From the NCBI RefSeq assembly GCF_003184905.1, contig NZ_KZ821208.1:34253-94836 (forward strand): 60,584 bases of DNA, given 5' to 3'. Origin of the DNA: Bacillus sp. CGMCC 1.16541. GTDB lineage: Bacteria; Bacillota; Bacilli; Bacillales; Bacillaceae_H. Shown piece after piece: positions 32,237 to 40,233 of this stretch. The position numbers and the translations under genes are program-made. The number at the start of each line of letters is the position of its first letter. The stretch's first letter is position 1. The notes under the pieces are model-generated. The model was not told the origin of the DNA. It did no database searches and saw nothing but the letters and a program-made list of their open reading frames with translations.

Positions 32237-32470
32237 ATGAAGTCTATAACCGTTTATACGACAACAAGATGTCCGTATTGTGTAATGTTAAAAAACTTTT
32301 TATCCGATCAAGACATTCCATTTAACGAAGTGAATGTTGAGCGTGACCCTGCCCTAATGCAAAAGCTTGTCAATACGACAGGACAAATGGGTGTGCCACA
32401 AACAAATGTAAACGGCACATGGGTTATCGGCTTTGACCCACAACAAATTATGATAGCACTACAAAACTAG
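32237..32470 (+). CDS. Glutaredoxin-family protein (77 aa)
   Basis: A thioredoxin-fold glutaredoxin with CPYC in TTTRCPYCVMLKNFL and the cis-Pro loop MGVPQTNVNG. It could reduce persulfides formed on the neighbouring carriers using low-molecular-weight thiol. Start ATG 32237 after AAAAGGAG; the upstream in-frame region belongs to the fusion gene. Fifteen bases downstream of it and 12 bases before the second dsrE-like gene. Confidence 0.92.
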   Translation: MKSITVYTTTRCPYCVMLKNFLSDQDIPFNEVNVERDPALMQKLVNTTGQMGVPQTNVNGTWVIGFDPQQIMIALQN

Positions 32471-32482
32471 GAGGCATTTAAC

Positions 32483-32875
32483 ATGAGCAATAAAGTAGCA
32501 ATTATCGCAAGTAACGGTGGATTATTCGATGCATACAAAGTATTTAATATCGCAACGGCAGCAGCAGCTACCGAGCAAGAAGTAGCGATTTTCTTCACAT
32601 TTGAAGGATTAAACTTAATTCATAAACAAGCAAACGCAAATCTTCCAATGCCAGAAGGAAAAGAGCATTTTGCAGAAGGATTTGAAAAAGCAAACGTACC
32701 ATCCATTCCTGAACTAGCAGCAATGGCACAAGAAATGGGCGTGAAATTCATCGGTTGTCAAATGACAATGGACGTAATGGGTTTAGAAAAGGACGCGTTT
32801 GTCGATGGAATTGAAGTTGGCGGAGCGGTTACCTTTTTAGAGTTCGCCAAAGATGCTATGACATTAACATTTTAA
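32483..32875 (+). CDS. DsrE/DsrF-like sulfur carrier, copy 2 (130 aa)
   Basis: A short DsrE-fold protein: VAIIASNGGLFDAYKVFNIATAA and KFIGCQMTMDVMGLEKDAFV with the conserved Cys, ending GGAVTFLEFAKDAMTLTF. It lacks the Met/Lys-rich insertion of copy 1. DsrE-like proteins pass sulfur to TusA-type carriers. ATG at 32483 after GGAGG. It precedes the second persulfide dioxygenase fusion by 41 bp. Confidence 0.9.
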   Translation: MSNKVAIIASNGGLFDAYKVFNIATAAAATEQEVAIFFTFEGLNLIHKQANANLPMPEGKEHFAEGFEKANVPSIPELAAMAQEMGVKFIGCQMTMDVMGLEKDAFVDGIEVGGAVTFLEFAKDAMTLTF

Positions 32876-32894
32876 TATTTTTTTAACTACTTAT

Positions 32895-32910
32895 ATACCG
32901 TGGGGGGTAA
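32895..32910 (+). promoter_or_regulatory. CstR-like motif merged with a ribosome binding site
   Basis: ATACCGTGGGGGGTAA fits ATACC-N6-GGTAa. Its G-run is the only available ribosome binding site for the ATG at 32917. Confidence 0.45.
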
Positions 32911-32916
32911 TTTAAA

Positions 32917-34044
32917 ATGGCAGTAAAACCAATGACAGCGAAAGAAGTAACGAAAAAGGTTATCAACAAAGAATCATTCTTTATTTTAGATGTTCGTAAC
33001 GAAGATGCATTTCAAGATTGGAAAATTGAAGGTGAAAACTTCAACTACTTAAACGTTCCCTATTTCGACTTATTAGACGGCGTGGAAGAAATCATGGATC
33101 AACTTCCGAAAGATCAAGAGATTTTAGTTGTGTGTGCAAAAGAAGGTTCATCCATTATGGTGGCAGAGATGCTTTCAGATGAAGGATTGGATGTTGCTTA
33201 TTTACAAGGCGGTATGCGCGCATGGAGCGAGTATTTAGAGCCAGTTAAAGTAGGAGATTTAAAAGATGGCGGTGAGATGTACCAATTCGTACGTATCGGT
33301 AAAGGCTGCTTATCGTACATGGTTGTTTCAAATGGAGAAGCAGCAATCATCGACTCTACACGTATGACAGATGTATACATTGAGTTCGCTAAAAGCATGA
33401 ATGTAAATATCACGCACGTATTTGATACACACTTACATGCTGACCATATTTCAGGTGGCCGCGTAATTGCCGAAAAAACAGGTGCAACATACTGGTTACC
33501 ACCTAAAGATGCAGAAGAAGTTACATTTGAATATGAAGCGTTAGAAGACGGTCGTGATGTGACAATTGGAAACACAACGATTAACATTCATGCATTGTAT
33601 TCACCAGGTCACACAATCGGTTCAACATCATTTATTGTTGATGAGAAGTACTTGTTATCAGGTGATATTTTATTCATTGATTCAATCGGTCGTCCTGATT
33701 TAGCAGGTATGGCAGAAGATTGGGTTGGTGACTTACGCGAAAGCTTATACAAACGCTACAAAGCATTATCAGATGAGCTAGTCGTGTTGCCTGCACACTT
33801 TATGATTATCGAAGAGTTAAATGAAGACGGAAGTGTTGCGAAAAAGTTAGGGACACTTTATGCGGAAAACCACGGTTTAAACATTGAAGACGAAGAAGAA
33901 TTCCGCAAACTAGTGACAGAGAACTTACCACCACAACCAAATGCATATCAGGAAATTCGTCAAACAAACATGGGGAAAATCACACCAGATGAAGATAAAC
34001 AACGTGAAATGGAGATTGGTCCAAACCGTTGTGCAGTTCGCTAA
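32917..34044 (+). CDS. cstB: Rhodanese - persulfide dioxygenase fusion, copy 2 (CstB-like, 375 aa)
   Basis: Collinear with the 23006 gene: N-terminal rhodanese (Cys73, VVCAKEGSS) then an MBL-fold persulfide dioxygenase ([42 protein letters not shown]) and the same ending [10 protein letters not shown]. The rhodanese loop is CAKEGSS rather than CAKGGSS, so the two copies may differ in sulfur acceptor. It should oxidise persulfides produced by the TusA/DsrE/rhodanese relay to sulfite, which TauE could export. ATG at 32917. Confidence 0.9.
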   Translation: MAVKPMTAKEVTKKVINKESFFILDVRNEDAFQDWKIEGENFNYLNVPYFDLLDGVEEIMDQLPKDQEILVVCAKEGSSIMVAEMLSDEGLDVAYLQGGMRAWSEYLEPVKVGDLKDGGEMYQFVRIGKGCLSYMVVSNGEAAIIDSTRMTDVYIEFAKSMNVNITHVFDTHLHADHISGGRVIAEKTGATYWLPPKDAEEVTFEYEALEDGRDVTIGNTTINIHALYSPGHTIGSTSFIVDEKYLLSGDILFIDSIGRPDLAGMAEDWVGDLRESLYKRYKALSDELVVLPAHFMIIEELNEDGSVAKKLGTLYAENHGLNIEDEEEFRKLVTENLPPQPNAYQEIRQTNMGKITPDEDKQREMEIGPNRCAVR

Positions 34045-34053
34045 ACCATAACA

Positions 34054-34079
34054 ATTGGAGGGATGAAGCTCCCTCCAAT
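34054..34079 (+). other. Intercistronic hairpin
   Basis: ATTGGAGGG (34054-34062) pairs perfectly with CCCTCCAAT (34071-34079) and has no T-run. It may adjust expression between the dioxygenase and the last tusA. Confidence 0.6.
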
Positions 34080-34102
34080 GAATGAATACTTAGGAGGTTT
34101 TA

Positions 34103-34333
34103 ATGATGGAAGCAACAAAAGTATTAGACGCAAAAGGATTAGCATGTCCAATGCCAATCGTACGAACAAAAAAAGCAATGAATGAATTACAGTCAGGTGA
34201 CGTCTTAGAAATTCACGCAACAGATAAAGGGGCAAAAAGCGACTTAACAGCTTGGGCAAAATCGGGCGGTCACGAATTAGTGAAGCACGAAGAAGCAGGC
34301 GATGTGTTTAAATTCTGGATTAAGAAGGGCTAA
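34103..34333 (+). CDS. TusA-like sulfur carrier, copy 2 (76 aa)
   Basis: Nearly the same protein as the 30173 product: KVLDAKGLACPMPIVRTKKAM with the carrier Cys and AWAKSGGHELVKHEEAGDVF. Start ATG 34103, five bases after AGGAGG. Its leader ATACTTAGGAGGTTT resembles a degraded version of the operator/RBS hybrids at 31639 and 32895. Last small carrier of the operon. Confidence 0.93.
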   Translation: MMEATKVLDAKGLACPMPIVRTKKAMNELQSGDVLEIHATDKGAKSDLTAWAKSGGHELVKHEEAGDVFKFWIKKG

Positions 34334-34340
34334 TGAGAGA

Positions 34341-34450
34341 GAGCTTTCTCGATGAGAGTGGACAACGTCTCATTTGAGAAAGCTCGCAACATCCCTTGCC
34401 TATTGATCCGTAAAAAAAGTGGATAGATAGGCAAGGGATTTTGTTTGAAT
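34341..34450 (+). repeat. Palindromic repeat copy D, preceded by a second hairpin
   Basis: First hairpin: GAGCTTTCTC-g-ATGAGA with TCTCAT-tt-GAGAAAGCTC (34341-34385). Then copy D: CATCCCTTGCCTAT...ATCC pairs with GGAT...ATAGGCAAGGGAT, ending TTTTGTTT. It probably helps end the sulfur operon. Confidence 0.65.
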
Positions 34451-34510
34451 AGTCTCTTTGTTTCGTCTTGAACTGACATATGATCTGCTTAGATTAAAGG
34501 AGGGCTTATC

Positions 34511-35287
34511 ATGGATTTTGCATTTATTATGACTATTTTCTTAATCGGGTTTATCGGCTCTTACATTTCAGGAATGCTTGGAATTGGTGGTTCTATTATT
34601 AAATACCCAATGCTTTTATACATTCCGCCATTATTTGGCTTAGCTGCGTTTAGTGCGCATGAAGTATCAGGGATTAGCGCTGTGCAAGTGTTTTTTGCGA
34701 CAATCGGTGGTGTGTGGGCATATCGTAAAGGTGGCTATTTAAACAAAAGTCTCATTGCCTATATGGGTGTGAGTATTTTAATTGGTAGCTTTATCGGTGG
34801 ATTCGGCTCACGTGTCATGTCAGAAAGCGGCATTAACGTCGTGTACGGAATTTTAGCGTTAATTGCAGCGGTGATGATGTTTATACCGAAAAAAGGCATC
34901 GACGACATCCCGCTTGATCAAGTGACGTTTAACAAATGGTTAGCGGCTGTGTTAGCATTAATCGTCGGAGTTGGTTCAGGTATCGTTGGAGCAGCAGGAG
35001 CGTTTTTACTCGTACCGATTATGCTCGTTGTGTTAAAAATTCCAACGCGCATGACAATTGCTTCATCGCTTGCGATTACATTTATTTCATCCATTGGCGC
35101 AACAATCGGTAAAATCACGACAGGTCAGGTTGACTACTTCCCTGCACTGATTATGGTTGTTGCAAGCTTAATTGCATCGCCACTAGGTGCGATGGCAGGT
35201 AAAAAGATTAACACAAAAATTTTACAAGTTGTTTTAGCTTTATTAATCTTCGCAACAGCGGTGAAAATTTGGATGGATATTTTATAA
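34511..35287 (+). CDS. tauE: TauE/SafE-family sulfite/sulfur-anion exporter (258 aa)
   Basis: A membrane protein with about eight spans and the two inverted half-repeats of the family: [21 protein letters not shown] near the start and [20 protein letters not shown] in the second half. In the cst context TauE most likely removes sulfite or another anion made by the persulfide dioxygenases. ATG at 34511 after GGAGGG. It follows the repeat region rather than a clear CstR site, so its control by CstR is uncertain. Confidence 0.92.
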   Translation: MDFAFIMTIFLIGFIGSYISGMLGIGGSIIKYPMLLYIPPLFGLAAFSAHEVSGISAVQVFFATIGGVWAYRKGGYLNKSLIAYMGVSILIGSFIGGFGSRVMSESGINVVYGILALIAAVMMFIPKKGIDDIPLDQVTFNKWLAAVLALIVGVGSGIVGAAGAFLLVPIMLVVLKIPTRMTIASSLAITFISSIGATIGKITTGQVDYFPALIMVVASLIASPLGAMAGKKINTKILQVVLALLIFATAVKIWMDIL

Positions 35288-35294
35288 GCAGTTG

Positions 35295-35326
35295 AAAAGC
35301 AATCTACATAGGTAGGTTGCTTTTTG
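35295..35326 (+). terminator. Terminator after tauE
   Basis: AAAAGCAA-t-CTAC pairs with GTAG-g-TTGCTTTTT. Confidence 0.85.
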
Positions 35327-35396
35327 TATCCAAAGAAGGAAAACGAAGCGCTTGTCTAGAAGTGTAGCGTTATCTACAGCTAAAGGAGACTATGAC

Positions 35397-36218
35397 ATGC
35401 AACGACGGCTATATTTAATAGAAGGATTACCAGGGTTCGGAAAAACAACAACGGCTCAACTAGTTTACGACATTTTACAAGAAAAAGGTATTCCTTCAAC
35501 ATTGTTTTTAGAAGGAGATGTGCATCATCCTGTTGACTTTGAAAGTGTGGCTTGTTTAACCGAAAAAGAACTCAATCAACTAGTAAACCAACATAAATGT
35601 CCAAAAGAGTTAATCTTAAAACAAGCAATCCACAAAGAAGAAAATGTGTTTGTGCCTTATGGAAAACTTAGAAATGAGTTGTCGGAAACGTTATATGATT
35701 CTTTTGCACAATATGATGTGTATGAGCTTCCGCTAGAGAAACATATGCAAGTCATAAAAGCGCAATGGAAAGAATTTGTGAACAAAGCAAATAAAACGTC
35801 TATTTTTGAGTGTTGCTTTATTCAAAATCCAGTCACCATTGGTATGATGAAATATGATGCACCTCCTACGCTAATTAAACAATACATAAAGGAACTAGCA
35901 GAAATCATTGAGCCGTTACAGCCTGTTTTGTTTTATGTAGAGCAAGTCGATTTGACGTACTCATTTGAAAAAGCGATGCGTGAACGTCCAACAGAGTGGC
36001 TAGATGGGTTTGTATCTTACTACACTGGTCAACAGTACGGAAGAAAACGAGGTTATGAAGGAATCGAGGGCACACTTCAAATCTTAAAAGAGCGACAAGC
36101 GCTAGAGAGTGAGATTGTAAAAGAATTATCACTTAAAAAAGTAAAAGTTAACAATTCTCACTATGATAAAAACACATACAAAGCTCTTTTATCAGAAATG
36201 ATGAAGAGCTATAAATAG
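35397..36218 (+). CDS. P-loop nucleotide-binding (kinase-like) protein (273 aa)
   Basis: Walker A EGLPGFGKTTTAQLVYD lies near the N terminus, and the fold looks like a small-molecule or nucleotide kinase. The rest (VLFYVEQVDLTYSFEKAMRERP, WLDGFVSYYTGQQYGRKRG) has no motif I can assign to a substrate. It is cytosolic, with no signal or span. Start ATG 35397 after AAAGGAG, with a better-spaced site than earlier codons. Monocistronic, ended by a terminator within repeat E2. Confidence 0.75.
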   Translation: MQRRLYLIEGLPGFGKTTTAQLVYDILQEKGIPSTLFLEGDVHHPVDFESVACLTEKELNQLVNQHKCPKELILKQAIHKEENVFVPYGKLRNELSETLYDSFAQYDVYELPLEKHMQVIKAQWKEFVNKANKTSIFECCFIQNPVTIGMMKYDAPPTLIKQYIKELAEIIEPLQPVLFYVEQVDLTYSFEKAMRERPTEWLDGFVSYYTGQQYGRKRGYEGIEGTLQILKERQALESEIVKELSLKKVKVNNSHYDKNTYKALLSEMMKSYK

Positions 36219-36247
36219 GGTGTTTTGATGCCAATTCTCATCAAAAT

Positions 36248-36544
36248 GAGGCTGAGACATAAGTGTTTCAGTCGATAAGAAGAGGATGTCCCAAAAGGTA
36301 TAAACTTTTGGGCACCCTCTTTTTAGGTTAGCTTCTAAAATTAGTCCGTTGATTTCCGTTCCAGGCGCTTCGCTTTCCGCGGGGCTGGCGCTGAGCCTCC
36401 TCATCGCTTCGCTCTTGCGAGGTCTCACCTGACCAGCTGCGCCCGCAGGAGTCTTCGCGCTTTCCACTTCAATCAACTCAGCTTACGATATTTTTTTGCG
36501 CAAAAAATACAAGAAAATCCCTTTTTCGTTATGTCCTACTCTCT
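36248..36544 (+). repeat. ~300-bp dispersed element, copy E2 (core inverted)
   Basis: The left end GAGGCTGAGACATAAGTG and the right end TTCGTTATGTCCTACTCTC are in the same orientation as E1 and E4. The GC-rich core (CGCTTTCCGCGGGG, GCGCTGAGCCTCCTC, CCGCAGGAGTC) is the reverse complement relative to those copies. It fills the 329-bp gap between convergent genes. Confidence 0.75.
36281..36326 (+). terminator. Terminator inside repeat E2
   Basis: AGAGG-at-GTCCCAAAA pairs with TTTTGGG-ca-CCCTCT, then TTTT. Confidence 0.75.
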
Positions 36545-36547
36545 TTC

Positions 36548-37549
36548 TTATTTTGTTAATTGATTACGATCTTCAGTTCTTGGAGGCTGTTCCATCCATC
36601 CGTTTTTAGCCATGATTTTCCCACCATCTTGTGCGTAGGTTAGCACATCTTTTGCGGTTGCAATCAATTTAAGTGGCAAGTCTGTTCTGAAACTAAAAGC
36701 GGTTCCTAACGCATTACTTCCTAAACTAAAGCTGCAAAATAAACTTGTGCAATACATCATCAGTTTATCCGAAAATGGTGCAACTTTAGAATCCGTCGCT
36801 TTTGCTCCCCATGTTGAAGGAGGCTGAATGTCGCTTTGAAGTAACACTTGTGTATAGTCAGCTACAATTTTTTTCGATAATTCTTTTCCGCGAATAAAAT
36901 ACTTCTTTACTTCTGTCTCATTTGCGACTTGTGCAAAACCCGTCATTAATTGCATTCCGAAGATATTCGATTCAATCGCAAAATAAATGTGAGCAAGTTC
37001 CACTGTATTTAACGATCGTTTGTCAGAAAATAAGTTGAGCCCTGACATGTAGCTTGGTCCTTCTACAAACTCAACGACTTTTGGCATTGTGACAGATGGA
37101 GAACTAGGTAACACATCTTTTTCTTGTAAAAAGTCCACACATCGATCGTACACACTTTGTGTAAAGGCAGTTAGCTCCTTATAAAAAAGAATGATGTCTT
37201 TTCGATAAGCCATTCCAATGTGTAACGTATGAAGTCCCATGCTAATTTCTTTCAGTAAACGAAGGAACATAATATCAAAGTGATAATCATACAGCTTTGG
37301 TACACCTTTGTTTACATCTTCTTCTGTAAAACCAACGGGAATGACGGCTCCTTCATTTGTGAAAATGTCTTTAATTCGCGCGATGTATTGTATCACTTGA
37401 CTGTGAGTATCTTGTAAAATCTCTTTTGCTTGTTCATCGTCTGCTACTTCAATGAAATAGTCTAAAATTCGCTGCATCATTGTCTTTTGTTGATACGTCA
37501 TCCATAATGTAGCGAGTTCACTTCCACTAATTGATTTTTGCTGTGACAT
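36548..37549 (-). CDS. DUF3231 family protein (333 aa)
   Basis: Two tandem helical repeats of the DUF3231 type, distantly like spore-coat CotF/ferritin-like helix bundles. Repeat one carries SELATLWMTYQQKTMMQRILDYF; repeat two begins near residue 175 with LNTVELAHIYFAIESNIFG. The family is common in endospore formers; its function is unknown. Start ATG 37549 follows AAGGGTGAAAAGC. Single-gene unit, divergent from the acetyltransferase gene at 37730. Confidence 0.87.
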   Translation of the reverse strand: MSQQKSISGSELATLWMTYQQKTMMQRILDYFIEVADDEQAKEILQDTHSQVIQYIARIKDIFTNEGAVIPVGFTEEDVNKGVPKLYDYHFDIMFLRLLKEISMGLHTLHIGMAYRKDIILFYKELTAFTQSVYDRCVDFLQEKDVLPSSPSVTMPKVVEFVEGPSYMSGLNLFSDKRSLNTVELAHIYFAIESNIFGMQLMTGFAQVANETEVKKYFIRGKELSKKIVADYTQVLLQSDIQPPSTWGAKATDSKVAPFSDKLMMYCTSLFCSFSLGSNALGTAFSFRTDLPLKLIATAKDVLTYAQDGGKIMAKNGWMEQPPRTEDRNQLTK

Positions 37550-37729
37550 GCTTTTCACCCTTTTCATCGTTGCTTCGTACACGTTTAAGTTCAAACTTTT
37601 AGCTAGTAAAAAGTATGTGCTAAATAGGGTAGAAAGATACGAATGAGAAACAGAAAGCTTTTTGTTACTGTTTTACCTTTTTATATGATACACTGTTTGA
37701 AATTCATTAAAAAGGTGGCGAATCTTACA

Positions 37730-38308
37730 ATGACGGAAAAAGAGAAAATGTTAAACGGAGAAAATTACAACACAAGAGATGCTGAGATTTCAGCGATGAA
37801 TCAAAAAGCTCGAAAGTTACTACATACATTAAATGTCACATCATCCGGTGATCCAACTGATATATTAAAGGAGTTACTAGGTGAAATGGGAGAAGGTGTT
37901 TGGATTGAACGTCCTTTCTTTTGTGACTATGGTGAAAACATTTCGATTGGAAAAGATACATTTATTAATTTCAATTGTACGTTTTTAGACTGTAATAAAA
38001 TTACGATTGGTCAAAGTGTACTGATCGGTCCTGGAACACAAATTTACACAGCAACCCACCCACTTAATCCAAAAGAGCGCATTATTTCCTCTCCCAAAAA
38101 AGGAGAAGCACCTTATTTAACGAGTGCCATCCCTGTTTCAATTGGTGATAACGTGTGGATTGGCGGCAATGTCTCCATTATGCCAGGTGTGACCATTGGT
38201 GACGGTAGTGTCATTGGCGCAGGAAGTGTCGTCACAAAATCCATTCCAAGTGGCGTGGTGGCAGTAGGAAATCCGTGCCGTGTTGTGAAACGAGTAGATG
38301 AGGAATAA
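37730..38308 (+). CDS. Maltose/galactoside O-acetyltransferase-like protein (192 aa)
   Basis: A left-handed beta-helix (hexapeptide-repeat) acetyltransferase. The N-terminal Mac domain MTEKEKMLNGENYNTRDAEI leads into IGKDTFINFNCTFLDCNKITIGQ, THPLNPKERI with the catalytic His, and the repeats IGDNVWIGGNVSIMPGVTIG. It acetylates sugars with acetyl-CoA. The start at 37730 is the typical N terminus of the family and has AAAGGTGG upstream; the longer frame to 37643 is not needed. Confidence 0.93.
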   Translation: MTEKEKMLNGENYNTRDAEISAMNQKARKLLHTLNVTSSGDPTDILKELLGEMGEGVWIERPFFCDYGENISIGKDTFINFNCTFLDCNKITIGQSVLIGPGTQIYTATHPLNPKERIISSPKKGEAPYLTSAIPVSIGDNVWIGGNVSIMPGVTIGDGSVIGAGSVVTKSIPSGVVAVGNPCRVVKRVDEE

Positions 38309-38347
38309 GGACAAGATAGGTGTTCTAATTGTTTTTATTTAAAACGT

Positions 38348-38550
38348 TTATTTTCCAATACTAGTTACAGGTTCAGAAGTAGATGACGCCATTTTCTTTG
38401 TGTGGTCGACAAGCTTCATAAGATTAGCATAACTTTGTTTTGTATCTAAAACTAAGAGTGGAACACCAACAGATTGTAAGCGCAGCTTTTGTGATGAATG
38501 AATCCAAATCAGAATGAACACGCTAACCGTAAAAACATGAGAAGGAGTTC
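38348..38550 (-). pseudogene. Possible remnant of a minus-strand gene
   Basis: The minus strand is open over this stretch and reads a plausible protein tail, including LRLQSVGVPLLVLDTKQSYA and NLMKLVDHTKKM before a TAA. There is no start codon with a ribosome binding site. I cannot name the family. It is probably the C-terminal end of a deleted gene. Confidence 0.3.
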
Positions 38551-38557
38551 AATCGTC

Positions 38558-38752
38558 ATGAAAAAAGTGTTTGCGTTTATCACGTTAATTGGTTATATTT
38601 GTGCCCTTACTGCTTGTGGTCCGCCAAAAGAGGAGTCAAAAAAGAAGGAAGAGCCAACAGAGCAGCAGTCGAAACAAGAAAAAGAAAATGAAGAAAATAT
38701 GCATATTGAAATGGGAAATGAAGAGGAAGATAAAAAGGAAGAAGAGAAGTAA
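38558..38752 (+). CDS. Small lipoprotein with Lys/Glu-rich tail (64 aa)
   Basis: A type II signal MKKVFAFITLIGYICALTAC has lipobox LTAC and is followed by a highly charged low-complexity segment (KEEPTEQQSKQEKENEEN, EEEDKKEEEK). No globular domain is visible. The AAGGAG upstream supports ATG 38558. Its stop is three bases before the next gene, so the two are co-expressed; the pair may form a small envelope module of unknown role. Confidence 0.7.
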   Translation: MKKVFAFITLIGYICALTACGPPKEESKKKEEPTEQQSKQEKENEENMHIEMGNEEEDKKEEEK

Positions 38753-38755
38753 CAG

Positions 38756-39043
38756 ATGACAGAGTTTCCTATTATTCACACGAATATATGGGATGCGGTG
38801 CTTGCCGTACCTGTTACGATGATTCTTACCCAACTCATTAAAAGCATCTTTCCAATTAAACGTACGTTTGTTCCGACGATTGCGAACCTGATTGGCCTAG
38901 CCATTTCCCTTTTTTACAGCCATCCTGATCATTTGAGTGCGGGACTGTTTATGGGCTTTGTGTATGGAAGTGCTGCAGTGGGGATGTATGCATCTTTAAA
39001 AACAACAATTACGGCGTTTCGTGATGGAAAGAGCGACAATTGA
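38756..39043 (+). CDS. Holin-like small membrane protein (95 aa)
   Basis: Three hydrophobic spans (about residues 13-33, 41-58, 64-83) with a short charged C terminus, the size and layout of phage-type holins. No endolysin or phage gene is nearby, so a phage role is not supported. It is directly downstream of the small lipoprotein gene. The start lacks a strong ribosome binding site and may be translationally coupled. Confidence 0.55.
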   Translation: MTEFPIIHTNIWDAVLAVPVTMILTQLIKSIFPIKRTFVPTIANLIGLAISLFYSHPDHLSAGLFMGFVYGSAAVGMYASLKTTITAFRDGKSDN

Positions 39044-39187
39044 ACTGTTTGAAAAAAATCTACATAAAACTTCTACCTATTTACAAAAGACAAAGTTTAG
39101 TCGTCACTGTAAAGGGAATGTAGAGTAGAAGAAATCGTTTCTTCTATAAAAAATGAAACGAAGAAAATTTCTCAGGGAGGACCATAT

Positions 39188-39793
39188 ATGAACAAGAAAC
39201 TAACATTAGCTATGACATCTGCCTTTTTAGCTTTCGCTTTAACTGCTTGTGGAGGAAACAATGAAAACACGCAAGAGCCAAACAGTGAGGAACAACCAAG
39301 CTCTGAAGAGAGCATGGAAGAAGGTCATGAAGGACATGAGGGAATGGATCATTCTGGAATGGACCATTCAAGTTCAGGTGAAGTGCCAGAGGGATTAAAA
39401 GAAGCAGAAAATCCAACGTACCCAGTTGGAAGTCAAGCGATGATTGAAAAAGGTCATATGAAAGGGATGGAAGGTGTTGAAGCGACGATTGTCGGAGCTT
39501 ATGACACAGTTGCCTATGTCGTTTCGTACGATCCAACAAACGGTGGAGAGCGCGTAAAAGACCATAAATGGATCGTTCATGAAGAAATCAAAGATGCAGG
39601 TGACAAGCCGTTTGAACAAGGAGAAGAAGTGACGTTAGAAGCGAATCATATGGAAGGAATGAACGGTGCAAAAGCCACAATTGAGTCGGCGGAGGAAACA
39701 ACCGTTTATATGATTGACTACACGTCTACTGATGGCGAAGAAGTGAAAAACCATCAATGGGTAACAGAAAGTGAATTGTCAGCCAAAGAATAA
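39188..39793 (+). CDS. ydhK: YdhK-like DUF1541 lipoprotein (201 aa)
   Basis: Type II signal with lipobox LTAC, then a His/Met-rich segment (HEGHEGMDHSGMDHSS) suited to copper binding, then two DUF1541 repeats of about 55 residues (KGHMKGMEGVEATIVGAYDT; ANHMEGMNGAKATIESAEET). Both repeats carry a VxYxxDxTxxGxxVKxHxWxxxxE pattern. YdhK-type proteins are often linked to copper or envelope stress. ATG 39188 after GGGAGG. Monocistronic with its own terminator. Confidence 0.92.
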   Translation: MNKKLTLAMTSAFLAFALTACGGNNENTQEPNSEEQPSSEESMEEGHEGHEGMDHSGMDHSSSGEVPEGLKEAENPTYPVGSQAMIEKGHMKGMEGVEATIVGAYDTVAYVVSYDPTNGGERVKDHKWIVHEEIKDAGDKPFEQGEEVTLEANHMEGMNGAKATIESAEETTVYMIDYTSTDGEEVKNHQWVTESELSAKE

Positions 39794-39798
39794 GGATA

Positions 39799-39829
39799 GA
39801 AGCTTGCCGAGTTCGGTAAGCTTTTTTTC
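39799..39829 (+). terminator. Terminator after ydhK-like gene
   Basis: AAGCTT-g-CCGA pairs with CGG-t-AAGCTT, followed by TTTTT. Confidence 0.8.
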
Positions 39830-39898
39830 AATGAACAAAACCAGAAAGAGGGGAAATTTGTTAAAATAGAAACAGAAATAAGAAGAAGGAGAACGTTC

Positions 39899-40183
39899 AT
39901 GTATCAATTAGCATTTGAAGCAAAACGAAACGAGAAAAAAGCAACGATCTATCACATCGTATTTGGTTTCGTCGTCATCTTTAACATGGTTCCCTTTTTT
40001 ATGGAGGAAGAATACATAAGAGGCTTCATTAGTTTACCGATTTTATTGCTTATTTTCTGGTTTGCGAAACGAAAAAAAGGGTGGGCACAATTTGTACTGA
40101 AAATGTTCGTTTGGATTCATGTTTTGATGGTAGGGGTTATGGCCTTTGTGTCACTTATTCAATGGATAAAGTCATATGTTTAG
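39899..40183 (+). CDS. Small membrane protein, unknown function (94 aa)
   Basis: Three hydrophobic stretches follow a basic N terminus (about 17-35, 42-57, 67-90). AAGGAG supports the ATG at 39899. No recognised family. It sits alone between the ydhK-like gene and repeat E3. Confidence 0.6.
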   Translation: MYQLAFEAKRNEKKATIYHIVFGFVVIFNMVPFFMEEEYIRGFISLPILLLIFWFAKRKKGWAQFVLKMFVWIHVLMVGVMAFVSLIQWIKSYV

Positions 40184-40233
40184 ACGATGTAGACTCGATT
40201 GTTACTAAAAGAAAAGTGGTTTAGGAGGTGAAA

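Noticed and set aside
38756-39043. Sign of a prophage because of the holin-like protein
   Set aside because: No endolysin, capsid, integrase or terminase gene anywhere near.
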